From Eutypella sp. D-1 (Eukaryota; Ascomycota; Sordariomycetes; Xylariales; Diatrypaceae), in NCBI GenBank assembly GCA_023313575.1, contig JAJTTP010000001.1, positions 1,612,001 through 1,676,000 of the forward strand: 64,000 nt of DNA. The letters run 5' to 3'. A model generated the notes under the pieces. The model did not search any database. It saw only the letters and a program-made list of their open reading frames with translations, and was not told the DNA's origin. The position numbers and the translations under genes were made by a program. Of the stretch, positions 1 to 13,163 are shown in pieces (the first letter of the stretch is position 1; each line of letters opens with the position of its first letter).

Positions 1-1612
1 TCGGGGCCAAACGCAAGTCATTTGCTGCAGATCCTGATGTAATCAACCGCTTGATTTGCTAGAGGCGGACTATGGCCCACGTACCACCAGCGATCTGCAA
101 GATGGATATAGGCCAGGGGTTGATGGATCAAAGATGGACCCTCCTTTTTGACAATCCCACTTTGCTTTTGCCATCGTACGGGCAAATGTACGGCAGTACT
201 CCGAGACTTTGTCAAACTTGCTCTCAAGACCTTGCAAGACACGCCACTAGGTAACCAAGTAAATCATGGATCTCTCTCGGTGTCTTGTGATGTTTAACTA
301 ATGCTGGGTACGCGCACGACTATTGCCACGTTGCAGACGATAATGCCTCTTGAGGTCATGCATGTAAATATATATTCCCAGCTCGCTGGTTACCCCTGAG
401 CGTATGTAGCCAGTGGTGATCATAGCCTTACTTATTCCAGCTTGTCCAGCCATCCGACATGTCCGCGTCAGACCTCATATCCACAGACTCACTTCTAGTA
501 ATGCTAATGCAATGAGGCTCAGCTTCTCCCCAGACCTGCATATGATGTGTGAGCTGATAGGTAAATCGATAGGCAACCAGACCAGGGTTTTCCTCTAAGT
601 ATAGCATCAGTTAGGCTCCCAGGCTCCTCACTATTCCTCCTTGCCTGCTCGTATCCTCTCATCCTTTGGTTTGCCTAAAATGCTGTGTACGCTGCCCGCC
701 GTGTTGCGTTCCTTCAACGCCCAACCCGGACACCTTTCATTCGTAAAGCTGCGCCTGGGTAGAAGATGTTACACTAGGACGGCACAGCCCTTGACTAAAG
801 ATTTTCCTATCACTTACGGATGCCCTGCAGCCTCGTACGGGCAGGACGCGCACACTCGTGTTCGGTGATTAAACCACCCGACTGGTGCTACAGCTATGAA
901 GAACGTAAGCAAGACAGTTGAGTCGCTTTGGATATGCCGCTTCTCAGTACCGTCTAATCAAGAACATGTTGATCGAGGACGCAAGGGAATTGGAGGCGAA
1001 GCTACTCTAAATCCTAGAGCGCTCAGGTTATAGCACATTTCCATCTGACCGTAACCAGTTGGAAAACATCTATAAGAAAAGAATGGAGGAAAAAGAGTAA
1101 ATTCATACCTACCTACTAAGTAAGAGTCTACCTACCCATGGACAGGGAGGTAGTATCTTAGGCATTAGCAGCCAGCATTAACACACCCGACTTACACACA
1201 AGTATCTAGGTAGGTAGGTGTCTATGGTCACCAGCTGCGATATGCCAGCTGCCAACTGACAGCCCACTGGATTATAACCCCGCGGCGTCGGACGCGTCTC
1301 CCCGCTGTAGACTGAAGATGACCGCTAGGCACCCATGGACCTGACTACATAGTGCATAGATAGCACCTAACTATCCATACTAACTAAGTATCCATGGATA
1401 TCTGTCTACCTACTTAGGGTAAGGTAGAGTATAGCAGCACGAGGCAAGTAGGCACCTACCGAACGTCGCAAACCTTGCTCTTCTTTTTCATTCAATGGAT
1501 GGTGACCATCGCCCATCACACCATTGAATGCAATTTCGACCAGCCAACGAACTTTTTCCGTTGGTCCTACATCCTCATACTCGTATCATGACTTGACCTA
1601 CTCAGTACTGAC
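1..1612. other. Intergenic region at left edge, possible tail of an upstream gene
   Basis: No complete gene is visible. One frame is open from base 3 to a TAG at 60-62 and encodes 19 ordinary-looking residues; it could be the last codons of a gene beyond the left edge, but it is too short to judge. The rest has short random ORFs and runs of the tacctac/gtaggta type common in this window's spacers (for example near 1115-1140 and 1205-1220). The last 150 bp are the promoter and leader of the NAS2 gene and contain an inverted repeat (1489-1530). Confidence 0.5.
1489..1530. repeat. Promoter-proximal inverted repeat, 10-bp arms
   Basis: The arms cattcaatgg (1489-1498) and ccattgaatg (1521-1530) are perfect reverse complements separated by 22 nt. 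The repeat ends 83 nt before the NAS2 start codon, so it lies in the promoter or 5' leader. It could be a dimeric factor site or an RNA hairpin; the sequence does not decide. Confidence 0.6.
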
Positions 1613-2556
1613 ATGGGCCTTCCTTTAAGGATGGATAACATTCACGCGCCGACAGTCCCTTCGGGCCCCTCATCGCGGCCTCTCACGAATGGCAGCGCGG
1701 CGCAGCTCTCGTTTGCAGAGCTGCAGTTGAAGAAGGATACTCTGGAGGCTGAGCTGAAGGCTCTCAGCGGTGTTCTAGACTCGGTTGGTCTCCGCCGCAT
1801 ACGATTGCGATGAGTGGTGCTTATTTGATCACTAACACGGCTCCCAGCATGGCGTTAACATGGACACTCCTCTTACGACGCCCGACGGATTCCCCCGAGC
1901 AGATATCGACGTAGCACAGAGTACGAGCCACCCCGAGCGAGACCTGACTGACTGGCTGACTGGTTGACTGACTGACCCCTTGCGCAAAAAAAACTAGTCC
2001 GCACCACTCGGTCGCGAATCATCCACCTACGCAACGACTACAAGGATCTCATGAACGCCATCGAGAAACACCTCCACGAGCACTTCGCGAGCCTGCAGGA
2101 TACGGACGATGTTGCGCCCTCATCGGCCGGGGGCGCCGAGATGCTGGGAGACAGTATCCCCGAAACACTATCGGAACCTTTCGCCAAGGTTAACAGCGTC
2201 GTCGCGAGTAGCCCGGCGGAAGCGGCGGGTCTGAAAGCCGGGGACGAGATCCGGAATTTCGGCTACGTCAACAAGCAGAACCACGACGACCTGAAGAAGG
2301 TGGCCGAGTGCGTCCAGGGAAACGAAGGGGTGAGTTTTGGCAAACATGGTTTGCTGTGGTACTTCCGGGAGTGGTGGAACCCCTCGGTAGAAGCTTTTTA
2401 AAGAAGCCATACTGACATCCTCCATAGCAAAGAATACTCGTCAAGGTATCGCGCCCGATCGGTTCCGGCCAGAGACAAGAACTGCAACTCAACCTGACCC
2501 CGAGACGAAACTGGGGCGGGAGAGGCTCCCTAGGTTGTCACATCCTGCCAATATGA
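1613..2556 (+). CDS. NAS2: 26S proteasome assembly chaperone, Nas2/PSMD9 (p27) family
   Basis: The spliced product is 234 aa from exons 1613-1783, 1848-1920, 1998-2329 and 2428-2556, all with GT-AG introns and frame kept. The N-terminal part is the Nas2 helical domain, including the family-typical stretch around DGFPRADIDVAQIRTTR across the exon 2/3 junction. A PDZ-like domain follows at about residues 144-195 (SSPAEAAGLKAGDEI), and the product ends in the characteristic WGGRGSLGCHILPI. The family binds the ATPase Rpt5 and escorts it during assembly of the 19S base in the cytosol. Length matches the family (about 220 aa). The in-frame ATG at 1631 is an equally plausible start, since many homologues begin near MDNIHAP. 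Confidence in the family is high; the exact start is less certain. Confidence 0.93.
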
Positions 2557-4485
2557 AGAAGGACCTCATGTACCTTCCTGAAGTATCAAGAACTTACACC
2601 ACACAATGTTCCATCGGTTTTGGGGTATTTGCAGCTAGGTGCAAACTACAGGCTGTGTGCTGCACCGAGCACCCTACATCATCAATAGGGGTAGATGGGT
2701 TGGTAGGCGACAGTGGCCCCGTCACCTACTGATGGGTAAACGTGGGAGAAAAAAAAACATGCATGAGCCAATGACCTTCCCACTGAATAAACCAACATGT
2801 GCAATGTGTTGAATGATTATTGCCTATTGGCCTGTAGACCCTCTTCGTTCCATCTATCCACCATCCACCCATCCGCGTGCTTAGGGAAAATGAGTTTCCT
2901 GTCCTAAGGCAATACTGGCCCGAGCTTGGATTGATTACAAATGTCAGGTCCCCCAACCATGTCTAGGTGCCTCTATGTACCTGTGCTAGCTTTCAGCTGC
3001 CTGTGTATGCCCTGGGCATGCTTAAGGTTCCAACCCTCTATCTAAGTACCTACCTCTAGGTCTCAGGTATCTGCGTATAACCTATCCAGAATGAACATCT
3101 TTGGGCAGGAATGGAAGGTCCAGGTGTCAAAATCCATTCTGGAAACTGCTTCTGTTCTTTTATGCACAGAATGACGGGAGTATTTCATGCTGAACTATAC
3201 CTAAGTACTTTATGTATCAGAGGCAGCTGCAATGCTAAAGACGGTCTGCCAGCCCACCTTGGCACGTCCAGCAAACTATGGGTCAAATTTAGCGGGCTGG
3301 AAGCCCCGCATCAATTGAATGTAACCCCGCCATAAGTTAGAACATTATTACGTAAGGGCTGGTTCATAAGTCAGAACTGGTGCAGGTGTTTTACCAAGCA
3401 AGCCAGCCAAGTCATCATTCAATGATAACGGGTACTAGAATGGAGGTACCGATAGGAGATGGAAGGAAGCATCAAGATGTATGAGAGGACCTACCTACAT
3501 ATGTACCTAGGTATGTATTTTTTGGGCCTATTTATGATATATATGATACATATCTGAGTTTGATTACCGTATTCCAGAACAGTAACTGTAAATAACTAGG
3601 TAGCATAATAGTCTCCTCCATTTCTAACGGACGAAAGCAGCATCTTCATTGTTGTACCCAAGTAGTTATCTGGTAGGTACGTACCATACCAAACTTTGAG
3701 CAGGAAACTGCACCTGGATACATATAACTACTTAGGTACTATGTAGAATGCAGATAACGATAACAGATAACATGCCTTAGGCTGTGTATGAGGTACCTAA
3801 GCAGACAAACTTGGTCCACGGGTAGCACGTGATATAGACCCACTTAACTAAGGTTTTTCTACAACAGTAAGCTTGGCAGAAAAAAAAGGTAGTAAAAGGT
3901 GGTAAAAGGTGGTAGCAGGCGGTACCATAAGTGCAGGCTTTTGGTTGCTTTGTTGCCCCCCCATTCCTTCTACCTACTTCGGTCAGGTTAATGTGAGTGA
4001 GCCTGGATTTAGTAGTAGAACAAATTTACCTCCGTCAGCTACGACAGACCCGACTGATTTGTTTTTCTTTCCGCTTGCCAGATAATTACAACAACTACTA
4101 CATCCACCACATCCTGTCAAATCTACTCCACCAAACCAATCTTCCATCCCAATCCCCCAACTACTCCAGGTACGTTGCCTTTACCTTTACAAACTTGCAC
4201 ATATCCCTCAATATTCCTCATATCTACTGGGGGGCAAAAAATAAAAAATAAAGACCTTCCACCCCTCCCTCTATTGCCCGTTTCTTGGCCTGCGGTTGAT
4301 AATTTGGCACCGACAACAATAACAATAAACCGCACGCACACGAACGAACCAACCCAAATCCCAGCCCAAACCAACGCACGGTACACATCAAAGTGAAAGC
4401 TTTCACCCCCACTAACGTCGATCGATAGATTCCGACTTGTTTACTTCGCTTCGCATCCCTTCACTACTGATTCATCTCAATCACC
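2557..4485. other. Intergenic region between NAS2 and Ran
   Basis: No gene seen. It holds the NAS2 3' region, one copy of the TACCTAGGTA palindrome (3504-3513), a short tandem of aaaggtggt-like units near 3887-3921, and from about 4080 an AC/CT-rich segment that is probably the Ran promoter and 5' leader. Confidence 0.6.
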
Positions 4486-5545
<1,060 letters not shown>

Positions 5546-6528
5546 ACGAGCCATGACAACAGGTGACGCTGTTCGGACGGACGATGCGAGTCGCGCGATC
5601 TTTCTTAGAGGCACCTTCGTGCTGAGGTGGTGTGAATGGGGGGCAGTCGTCTGACACGGTGATGAGTACCGGAAGGCATGGATATGACGGGCAGGGTAAT
5701 TCTGGCTTCAGCAAGGTTGAAGAGAAGACGAGAACATGCACGCAAAAGTGCGGGCCCTGCAAGCTCTGCGGGCTCTGGATGAGGGTTGATGATGATCTCC
5801 GAATTGGGGGCGATCCCAACATACGGCCGCATCTGTGGCTCTTAGATAGCACCACCCATAGACACCCATGATGAGAAGGATGGCGTTTCAGCTTCCCAAT
5901 TTTGGCAAGTTTCCCATTAGTGAGAACTTCAGGTAATACGAATGAATACCATTGGCAAGCTCACTGCTACTGACCGCTACAGATTGCTAGTAGGTAAAAA
6001 CTTTCTGCGTGCTCTGTTGTAGGAAATGGGAGAGGCTTTGCGATATATGCCCGGTATATGCTTGACGTTATATATAAAGTAGAACTGCATAGACTAACTC
6101 TATCCCAGTCAAGGGGTCCTCCTCGGCAAAGACGCTTAGGTATAGCTTAACTTTCGGGTTTGCTTTGGGTTTATTACGGAATAAATATGCATAAGGTCAC
6201 AGATCAGGGACGCATAATATTTTGTTATTAGTAGTTATACCGATAGATACTTACCTAGGGCACCTTATCTCGGCGCAACTACTACTAGTTATTATTTTCT
6301 TGTCTGTCTGTCCTCTGGAAAAAAAGTTCGATGATGGTCGTAAATTTGGGGGGGTTATAAGATATATATACGATAGCCCGGGGCTCAAGAGCAACAGCAA
6401 TAACGGCTAGGGAGCCGCGGAGATCTTGGCCTCCGTGGTGCTCATCCCATCCTCCCTCCGGTATAACTACCCTTATGTTGTTCTTGTAGATCTGATCTCT
6501 TGCGGATTTTCCGATAGCATCGGTTTTT

Positions 6529-6564
6529 TACGGCGGACGCACGGACGCACGGACGGCCGTCCGT
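6529..6564. repeat. Tandem cggacgca units joined to a 16-bp perfect palindrome
   Basis: Short units of the form cggacgca repeat and run into ACGGACGGCCGTCCGT (6549-6564), which is its own reverse complement. No gene flanks it within 900 bp. It may form a hairpin or cruciform or be a protein-binding site; function unknown. Confidence 0.7.
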
Positions 6565-7754
6565 CCCGGAGGGGGGGGAAGAACAGCGCGCCAGAGCGGA
6601 ATCGCGGGTTTGTAGATTATGACGTAACTTGCCCCCGAACATTACTTGAGAAGTATTTTTTGGGGGGATGATCTAGGAATACCATAACTGAAAACCATTG
6701 CAGCTATGCACTAAATAGAAGTCATATGGTGTACTACGTAGCCAGCCATAACATATAGTTGCCTCTATACAATAACTAGGAAGGCATCGTGGATGGATTG
6801 GACTGCCTGCATCGCCTACATATGTATACCGTGTCCATGGATGGGTTTGCTGGCAAGGTCTTTGCTTGCATACCACTGTACATACCTAGGTAGGTACCCA
6901 CTACAGTGAGTATGAAGAGGGCGACAACGGGAATTTTATCCTCCACATGCACGTACGTATCTTGATAGATAGCTGGTGGTGGGAATGCGATGGTTTCCAT
7001 CCGTGACCGTAGCCGTGTGACCGTGACTGTACTGTAGTCATATGCAAGGCTGCTGTCAAGAAACACACATCACACGCGCACACATCCACAAACATACTAA
7101 GTAGACACAGATACACAATACGGCGAGATATCAACAAGCTGACAAACTTGATAAGCAACTTTTCAACCTCACAGGCGTTAAGTTACGTTACCTATCTACC
7201 AGCCTACCCTTCCATACCTGGTAGTTATCCATAGGTATACATACTCTGTAGACAGGATAGCGGATTTCCCGACTCGGCAAGAGGGATGCCGAGGCCAATC
7301 GATATGATTGGTTGTTACGCATCGGAGGACAGGGATAGCGAGGCCGGCGGGTCCTCGGGTCTTCTTACTACTAATACGTTGCCCCAGCTTTTCCCAAAGT
7401 TACCAGCAGAGACAGTGTTTTTACCTTACCTGCTATCCACTGTTAGCTTGGCCGCTTCCAGCCCATACTCTAAGACCAATACGTACCTAAGCCGAACTTT
7501 GGGGTGCCTGAATTCAACTGCCTAGGGTAGTTTTTTTCTTATTGTTTTGTGGAGCTAGGACGTCACTAGGGCAGATTTTAGACTGGCTAGGGGAATCGAT
7601 TTAGTAGATTTTTTACTGCATGAGTAACCTCTAGGAGGGACGTCTGGAGCCAGACCTAAACCGCCCCAGAACCCCCAAGACCCCCCCGGAATAAACCTTG
7701 TTAGATCAACTGGTACCACGAAAGCCCTGCTGCTGCTGCCAGGCTTACCAACGT

Positions 7755-7781
7755 GCCGTTTGCCGCTTGCCGCTTGCCGCT
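7755..7781. repeat. Short gccgctt tandem repeat
   Basis: Three to four copies of a 7-bp unit (gccgttt, gccgctt, gccgctt, gccgct) lie in the SERCA upstream region. Confidence 0.75.
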
Positions 7782-8676
7782 GAGGACACCTTTTTGAACT
7801 TCCAGGTCCGGTTCTTGTCTTGATGCGCACCCCGACGAACCAAGAAGAAGAAGCGCATGCGAAGCTTTTTTCTTCTTCTTCTCTCTACTTACCTAAGTGA
7901 CTTACCTGAGTAAGATTCTACCAGTTTCGTCAGACCGCGCATTACCCATTCCAACCTATGCACAAGGAACCACCACACTTTTAATCCGTACATATTCCCT
8001 CTCTTGTCTCACACACTCTCTCTATCTCGCTCCCTTTTCTCTCTTCTCTTTTACTCTCTCTCCCCCGTCGTCTTTCTCTCATTTGGTGGCGGCGGCGTTT
8101 CTGAAGAGAAAAGATCTAAACTGGTTATTCGGCTTTTTTTTTTCTTTTCCGTCCGTGGTTTGCAGCCTTTACAGCTTCTCCCGGCGCAAACTTGTTTGTC
8201 GATAATCAGGGGACCGTGGATACGTAAGAAAGAAAGCCAGGAAAAGGGGACATGTGGCATCTTCAAAGAATCGCATACTGATAGATATATACCTACCTAC
8301 TTATCTTCTTTTATGTGACACGTGGGAAACCTTCGTTTCGTCTCACTGTCTCAAACCTATTGTCTACCTGGAATTCGCTTTTTATTTCTTGTTTTAAGAA
8401 TTATCTTTCCCTTTACTTTCCCAGCGCAAAATATCCATCCTACTAAACGAGAGCTATTATATATGCAAGGTCGGCCAGCTGCTTTTTACTCTCTTCGATT
8501 CCCATTATATACTTAGGTATATAACTATATCTATTGGCCCCAAAGCATTTTTCAAGGCGTTTTAAAGTGCCACAAACGTATATAACGAGGAGGAACCCCG
8601 CCATCCGTCGTCGCGTTACCATTCGCGCTCGAGCCCGCGCCCGCGCCCGCTCCCTGGCCTTGTCCACATTGCGGTC

Positions 8677-11600
8677 ATGGATATCGCCTTCGCAAAGTCC
8701 ATACCGGACGTGTTGGCCCATTTCGGGGTTGATGCCAAGTCTGGTCTCACGGATCAGCAAGTAACACAACTGAGGCAGAAGCATGGAAAGAATGGTGCGT
8801 TTTTTTTTTTCTCTCTTTTCTTCTTCTCAAAACTTGAGCTTCCCGGCATTTGGCAGGCATATTTCAGGCTTGCTTGACTTGAGTTTCTATGGAACCCCCT
8901 TGTGACTAACTTGTTTCCTACTCTTTGTAGCTATTCCTGAAGAGCCCCCGACTCCTTTATGGGAGCTTATTCTTGAGCAATTTAAAGATCAGCTCGTTAT
9001 CATTCTCCTCGGTTCCGCCGCGGTGTCGTTCGTCTTGGCCTTGTTCGAAGAAGAAGGTGGATGGAGTGCATTCGTTGACCCGGCTGTTGTAAGTGTACAC
9101 CTCAAATAGCATTCATAATGTGTTGCCGGTCGTGGTTAAGTGCTTACCATTGTCTCTGTCTTCTAGATCTTGACTATTCTCATTCTCAATGCCGTCGTTG
9201 GCGTGTCCCAAGAAAGCAGCGCCGAAAAGGCCATTGCCGCGCTCCAAGAATACTCGGCCAATACCGCCAGCGTGGTCAGGAACGATGGACAGGTCTCGCG
9301 CGTAAAGGCTGAGGAGTTGGTACCCGGAGATGTCGTCACGGTGTCTGTTGGTGACAGGATCCCTGCCGACTGCCGAGTTGTCTCGATCGATAGCAACAGT
9401 TTCGCCGTTGACCAGGCCGTTTTGACTGGGGAGAGTGAGAGCGTTGGCAAGGATCATCTGGCTGTTCTGAAGGACAGCAAGGCGGTGCTTCAAGACCAGA
9501 TCAACATTCTCTTCTCGGGAACTACTGTGGTTACTGGCCGCGCTACGGCTGTCGTTGTTCTTACTGGTCCGAATACCGCTATTGGCGATATTCATGAGAG
9601 CATCGCTGCTCAGATCTCCGAGCCCACGCCCCTGAAGCAGAAGCTTAACGATTTCGGTGACTCTCTCGCCAAGGTTATCACTGCGATCTGTATCCTTGTC
9701 TGGCTTATCAACATACCTCACTTCAGCGACCCGAGCCATGGAAACTGGACAAAGGGTGCCATCTACTACCTGAAGATTGCCGTATCTCTTGGTGTGGCCG
9801 CCATTCCCGAGGGTCTGGCCGTTGTCATCACGACATGTCTAGCTCTGGGTACTCGTAAGATGGCTGCCAAGAATGCTGTTGTCCGAAGCCTGCCCTCTGT
9901 AGAGACTCTGGGAAGCTGCAGTGTCATCTGCTCCGACAAGACCGGCACCCTCACCACCAACCAGATGAGTGTCAGCAAGATTGTCTACATCAGCGAGAAT
10001 GGTTCCGATTTGGAGGATCTCGATGTGGAGGGTACCACGTTTGCGCCGCGGGGAGACATCAAGCGCAATGGGAAAGTCACGCGGGATTTGGCTCAGAGCT
10101 CAACTACCATCGACCAAATCAACCAGGTGGCAGCGCTCTGCAACGATGCTCGGCTTGCCTACGACTCTCGCAGCGGAAACTTTTCCAACGTTGGCGAGCC
10201 TACTGAAGGAGCCCTGAGAGTCCTGTCTGAGAAAATTGGACCTTGCGCCCCCGCAAACAGCGCCCCCGAGGATTGTCTACACCATGCCAGCGCCTACTAC
10301 GAACGGAAGTTCCCCCGTCTTGCCACGTACGAATTCTCCAGAGACCGTAAGAGCATGTCTGTCCTTGTTCAGGATGGGCAGCGCAAGAAGCTTTTGGTTA
10401 AGGGTGCCCCGGAATCTATCCTGGAGAGGTGCACGCATACTCTCGTTGGGGCTAACGGCAAGCGCGTCTCTCTCGATAACAAGCTCCGTGAACTGCTCTC
10501 GAGGGAAGTCGTAGAATTTGGCAACCGTGGACTCCGAGTGATTGCGCTTGCGAGCGTGGATGATGTCAGCTCCAATCCGTTAATTCACAATGCCAAGTCC
10601 ACGGCTCAATACGCGCAACTGGAACAGAACCTTACTCTTATCGGCATGGTTGGCATGTTGGACCCCCCTCGACCAGAGGTCGCCGTCGCCATCAAGCAGT
10701 GCACGGATGCCGGAATCAGGGTTATCGTTATCACGGGTGACAACCGCAACACGGCCGAGAGCATCTGCCGTCAGATTGGCGTCTTTGGCGAATACGAGGA
10801 TCTGAAGGGTAAGAGCTACACTGGCCGGGAATTCGACAACCTCACTCCCAGCGAGCAGCTCGAAGCGGCGCGCACTGCATCCCTGTTCTCCCGCGTGGAG
10901 CCCAGCCACAAGTCCAAGCTTGTCGATCTTCTTCAATCCCTGGGCGAGGTCGTCGCCATGACCGGAGATGGAGTGAACGATGCCCCAGCTCTGAAGAAGG
11001 CCGATATCGGTGTTGCGATGGGTTCTGGTACGGACGTCTCTAAGCTGGCCGCCGACATGGTTCTCGCGGACGACAACTTCGCAACCATCGAGGTGGCGAT
11101 CGAGGAGGGCAGGTCTATCTACAACAATACGCAACAGTTCATCCGGTACCTCATCTCGTCCAACATTGGAGAGGTCGTCTCCATCTTCCTCACCGCTGCC
11201 CTCGGCATGCCAGAGGCCCTCATCCCCGTTCAGCTTCTTTGGGTCAACCTAGTCACTGACGGTCTGCCGGCTACGGCCCTATCCTTCAACCCGCCCGACC
11301 ATGACATCATGAAGAGGACGCCGCGGAAGCGCGACGAACCCCTGATTGGTGGCTGGCTCTTCCTGCGATACCTGATCATCGGCACCTACGTCGGTGTGGC
11401 CACGGTCGGCGGGTACGCCTGGTGGTTCATGTACTACTCGGGGGGCCCGCAGATCAGCTTTCACCAGCTGTCGCACTTCCACCGGTGCTCGAGCGAGTTC
11501 CCGGCGATCGGGTGCGAGATGTTCGGCAACGAGATGGCCAAGTCGGCGTCGACGGTGTCGCTCTCGATCCTCGTGGTCATCGAGATGTTCAACGCCATGA

Positions 11601-11989
11601 ACGCGCTCTCCTCGAGCGAGTCCCTCCTTACCCTGCCCCTCTGGGACAACATGATGCTCGTCTACGCCATCGCCCTCTCCATGGCCCTCCACTTCGCCCT
11701 CCTCTACACCCCCGGCCTCCAGATGCTCTTCGCCATCCTGCCCCTTAACTGGGCCGAGTGGAAGGCGGTTCTCGCCATCAGCGCGCCTGTTCTGTAAGTT
11801 TTTTTCCCCTCGCAACTAGCTGCTTTTGTTCAATCCCCCCCCCCCCCCCAAACACACACAAGAAAAACCCAAGGCATAGGAAACTAACCAGCGTGCAGTT
11901 TCATCGACGAGATCCTCAAGCTCATCGAGAGGCGGTTCTTCATGCAGAGGAGCGCGGGCGAGGCGATCAAGGCCAAGAAGGAGGCGTAA
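8677..11989 (+). CDS. nca-1: SERCA-type P2A calcium-transporting ATPase
   Basis: Exons 8677-8794, 8931-9088, 9167-11793 and 11899-11989 give 997 aa, typical for SERCA. Order of motifs: N-terminal cation-ATPase domain ending in LWELILEQF; actuator-domain TGES (residues 179-182); the fourth-helix motif PEGL; phosphorylation site DKTGTLT with Asp349 (SERCA1 has Asp351); KGAPES from Lys504 in the nucleotide domain; TGDGVND at 691-697; then the C-terminal helices. There is no calmodulin-binding tail as in plasma-membrane pumps, and the N-terminus aligns with SERCA rather than the Golgi Pmr1 type. The last four residues, KKEA, fit the KKXX ER-retrieval signal. It would pump cytosolic calcium into the ER at the cost of ATP. 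Intron 3 contains a C15 run. Orthology to N. crassa nca-1 is inferred from memory of the family. Confidence 0.96.
11835..11849 (+). repeat. C15 run in SERCA intron 3
   Basis: Fifteen consecutive C on the sense strand begin 41 nt after the donor at 11794. The intron acceptor is at 11897-11898. Confidence 0.95.
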
Positions 11990-13163
11990 GGAGACCTTAG
12001 AGAGGGGGGAAAGGGGGGTTGGGTCGTCGATACAACATGGATGAAAGGCGAAAGGGAGCCATCACACAAATAAACCAAAAGAAAAAGAAAAGGCTTTTTT
12101 TTAAAGAACCCCCTTCTCATGGAAGGGAATCTTTGTCTATCTGTTGTATCAGAGATAGAAAAGGAAAGAAAGAGAAGATGAAAAAAAAAAAAGGAAGAAA
12201 GCTTCACCTCTCTCTCCTCTCTCTCCAAATAGCCTAGTGTAAGTGTAGACTAGATAGACTGATGGATAGATAGATAGATAGATGTCATCTGTCGAATATC
12301 GTTGCATCTTCTACCTCTCCCCCCTCCCCCCTTTTTTTAATCACCCACGGCGGGTCTACACATACTTCTGGGACCAACTGGTAGCAGCAAGTAGTCGTCG
12401 TGACGCCGGTGATGGTGACAGAGCGAGCCGCAGTATGAGCGTAAGGGTAAACTGAGCCAGTACTTACGAAGTATCTATCTTATCTTGTCTTAAGAACTGA
12501 ACTAGATCATACAGACACCCGCGTGATCCATCTTCCGAATCCTCCCCCCGCGCTTCGTTCTTCACGATCATAGGAGTAAGTGTCTGTCATATCACAGTGC
12601 AGCCGACCGGACGGGCCGAGGTATCATTAGATGTCTTCTTTCTTAGATGAATAGTGATATATTTGATTTGTAGGAGCCCTTGCAGCTGGTTTTCCGGCCG
12701 TCCGTGAATGTGTGTGTGTGAGTGTGATTGCTAAACTCGGCTCATCTAAATATGCCTATCTCCTCCGTTCTCTGCTGCGCAGAATTCCCTGTTCTCCCCC
12801 CCCCCCCCCCTTCTAATCACCCATCGTGAAGAAATCGTGAAATCATGAAAGATAAGCTCATAGGAAGGACAATGGGGTAGGGGGGACCGGAGACCACAGG
12901 GAGGGGGGGACGAATAATGATGCTTGGACTGCGTTCGTTACTTATTTCTGTTCTTGTTTTTTCTTTTAAAAGCCCTCGTCACCCCATCCGTCCTGCCTAC
13001 GCGCCGCTTACTACGCAAAGCAACAAGATAAGAGATTGAGGCAGGCCCCTCTTGCCCTCCTTTCCTTTCTTTTCCCTCCGCTTCCCTCCGTCTCTTCGTT
13101 AAGTCTAGCAACACACACACACACACGGCAGCCCTTCCGTTCCTCCTCCCCTGCGGGGCTCCC
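11990..13163. other. Convergent 3' intergenic region, SERCA / PUP3
   Basis: The two flanking genes end towards each other, so this is shared 3' flank. It contains a GATA repeat (about 12264-12283), a C15 run (12796-12810) and purine-rich segments. No gene seen. Confidence 0.65.
12264..12283. repeat. (GATA)n microsatellite
   Basis: Four to five GATA units lie in the 3' flank of the SERCA gene. Confidence 0.85.

Larger units (their letters stand above)
5546..8676. other. Intergenic region between Ran and the SERCA ATPase
   Basis: No gene seen. The first few hundred bases are the Ran 3' region. Notable elements are a run of near-identical cggacgca units ending in a 16-bp palindrome (6529-6564), a TACCTAGGTA palindrome (6883-6892), a gccgctt tandem (7755-7781) and a very pyrimidine-rich stretch (about 7960-8080). 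A GC-rich cccgcg tandem (about 8630-8655) lies just before the SERCA start. Together these last two probably form the SERCA promoter and 5' leader. Confidence 0.6.

Noticed and set aside
10580..11134. 184-codon open frame antisense to the SERCA gene
   Set aside because: It is a shadow of biased codon use in the sense gene and encodes no family motif.
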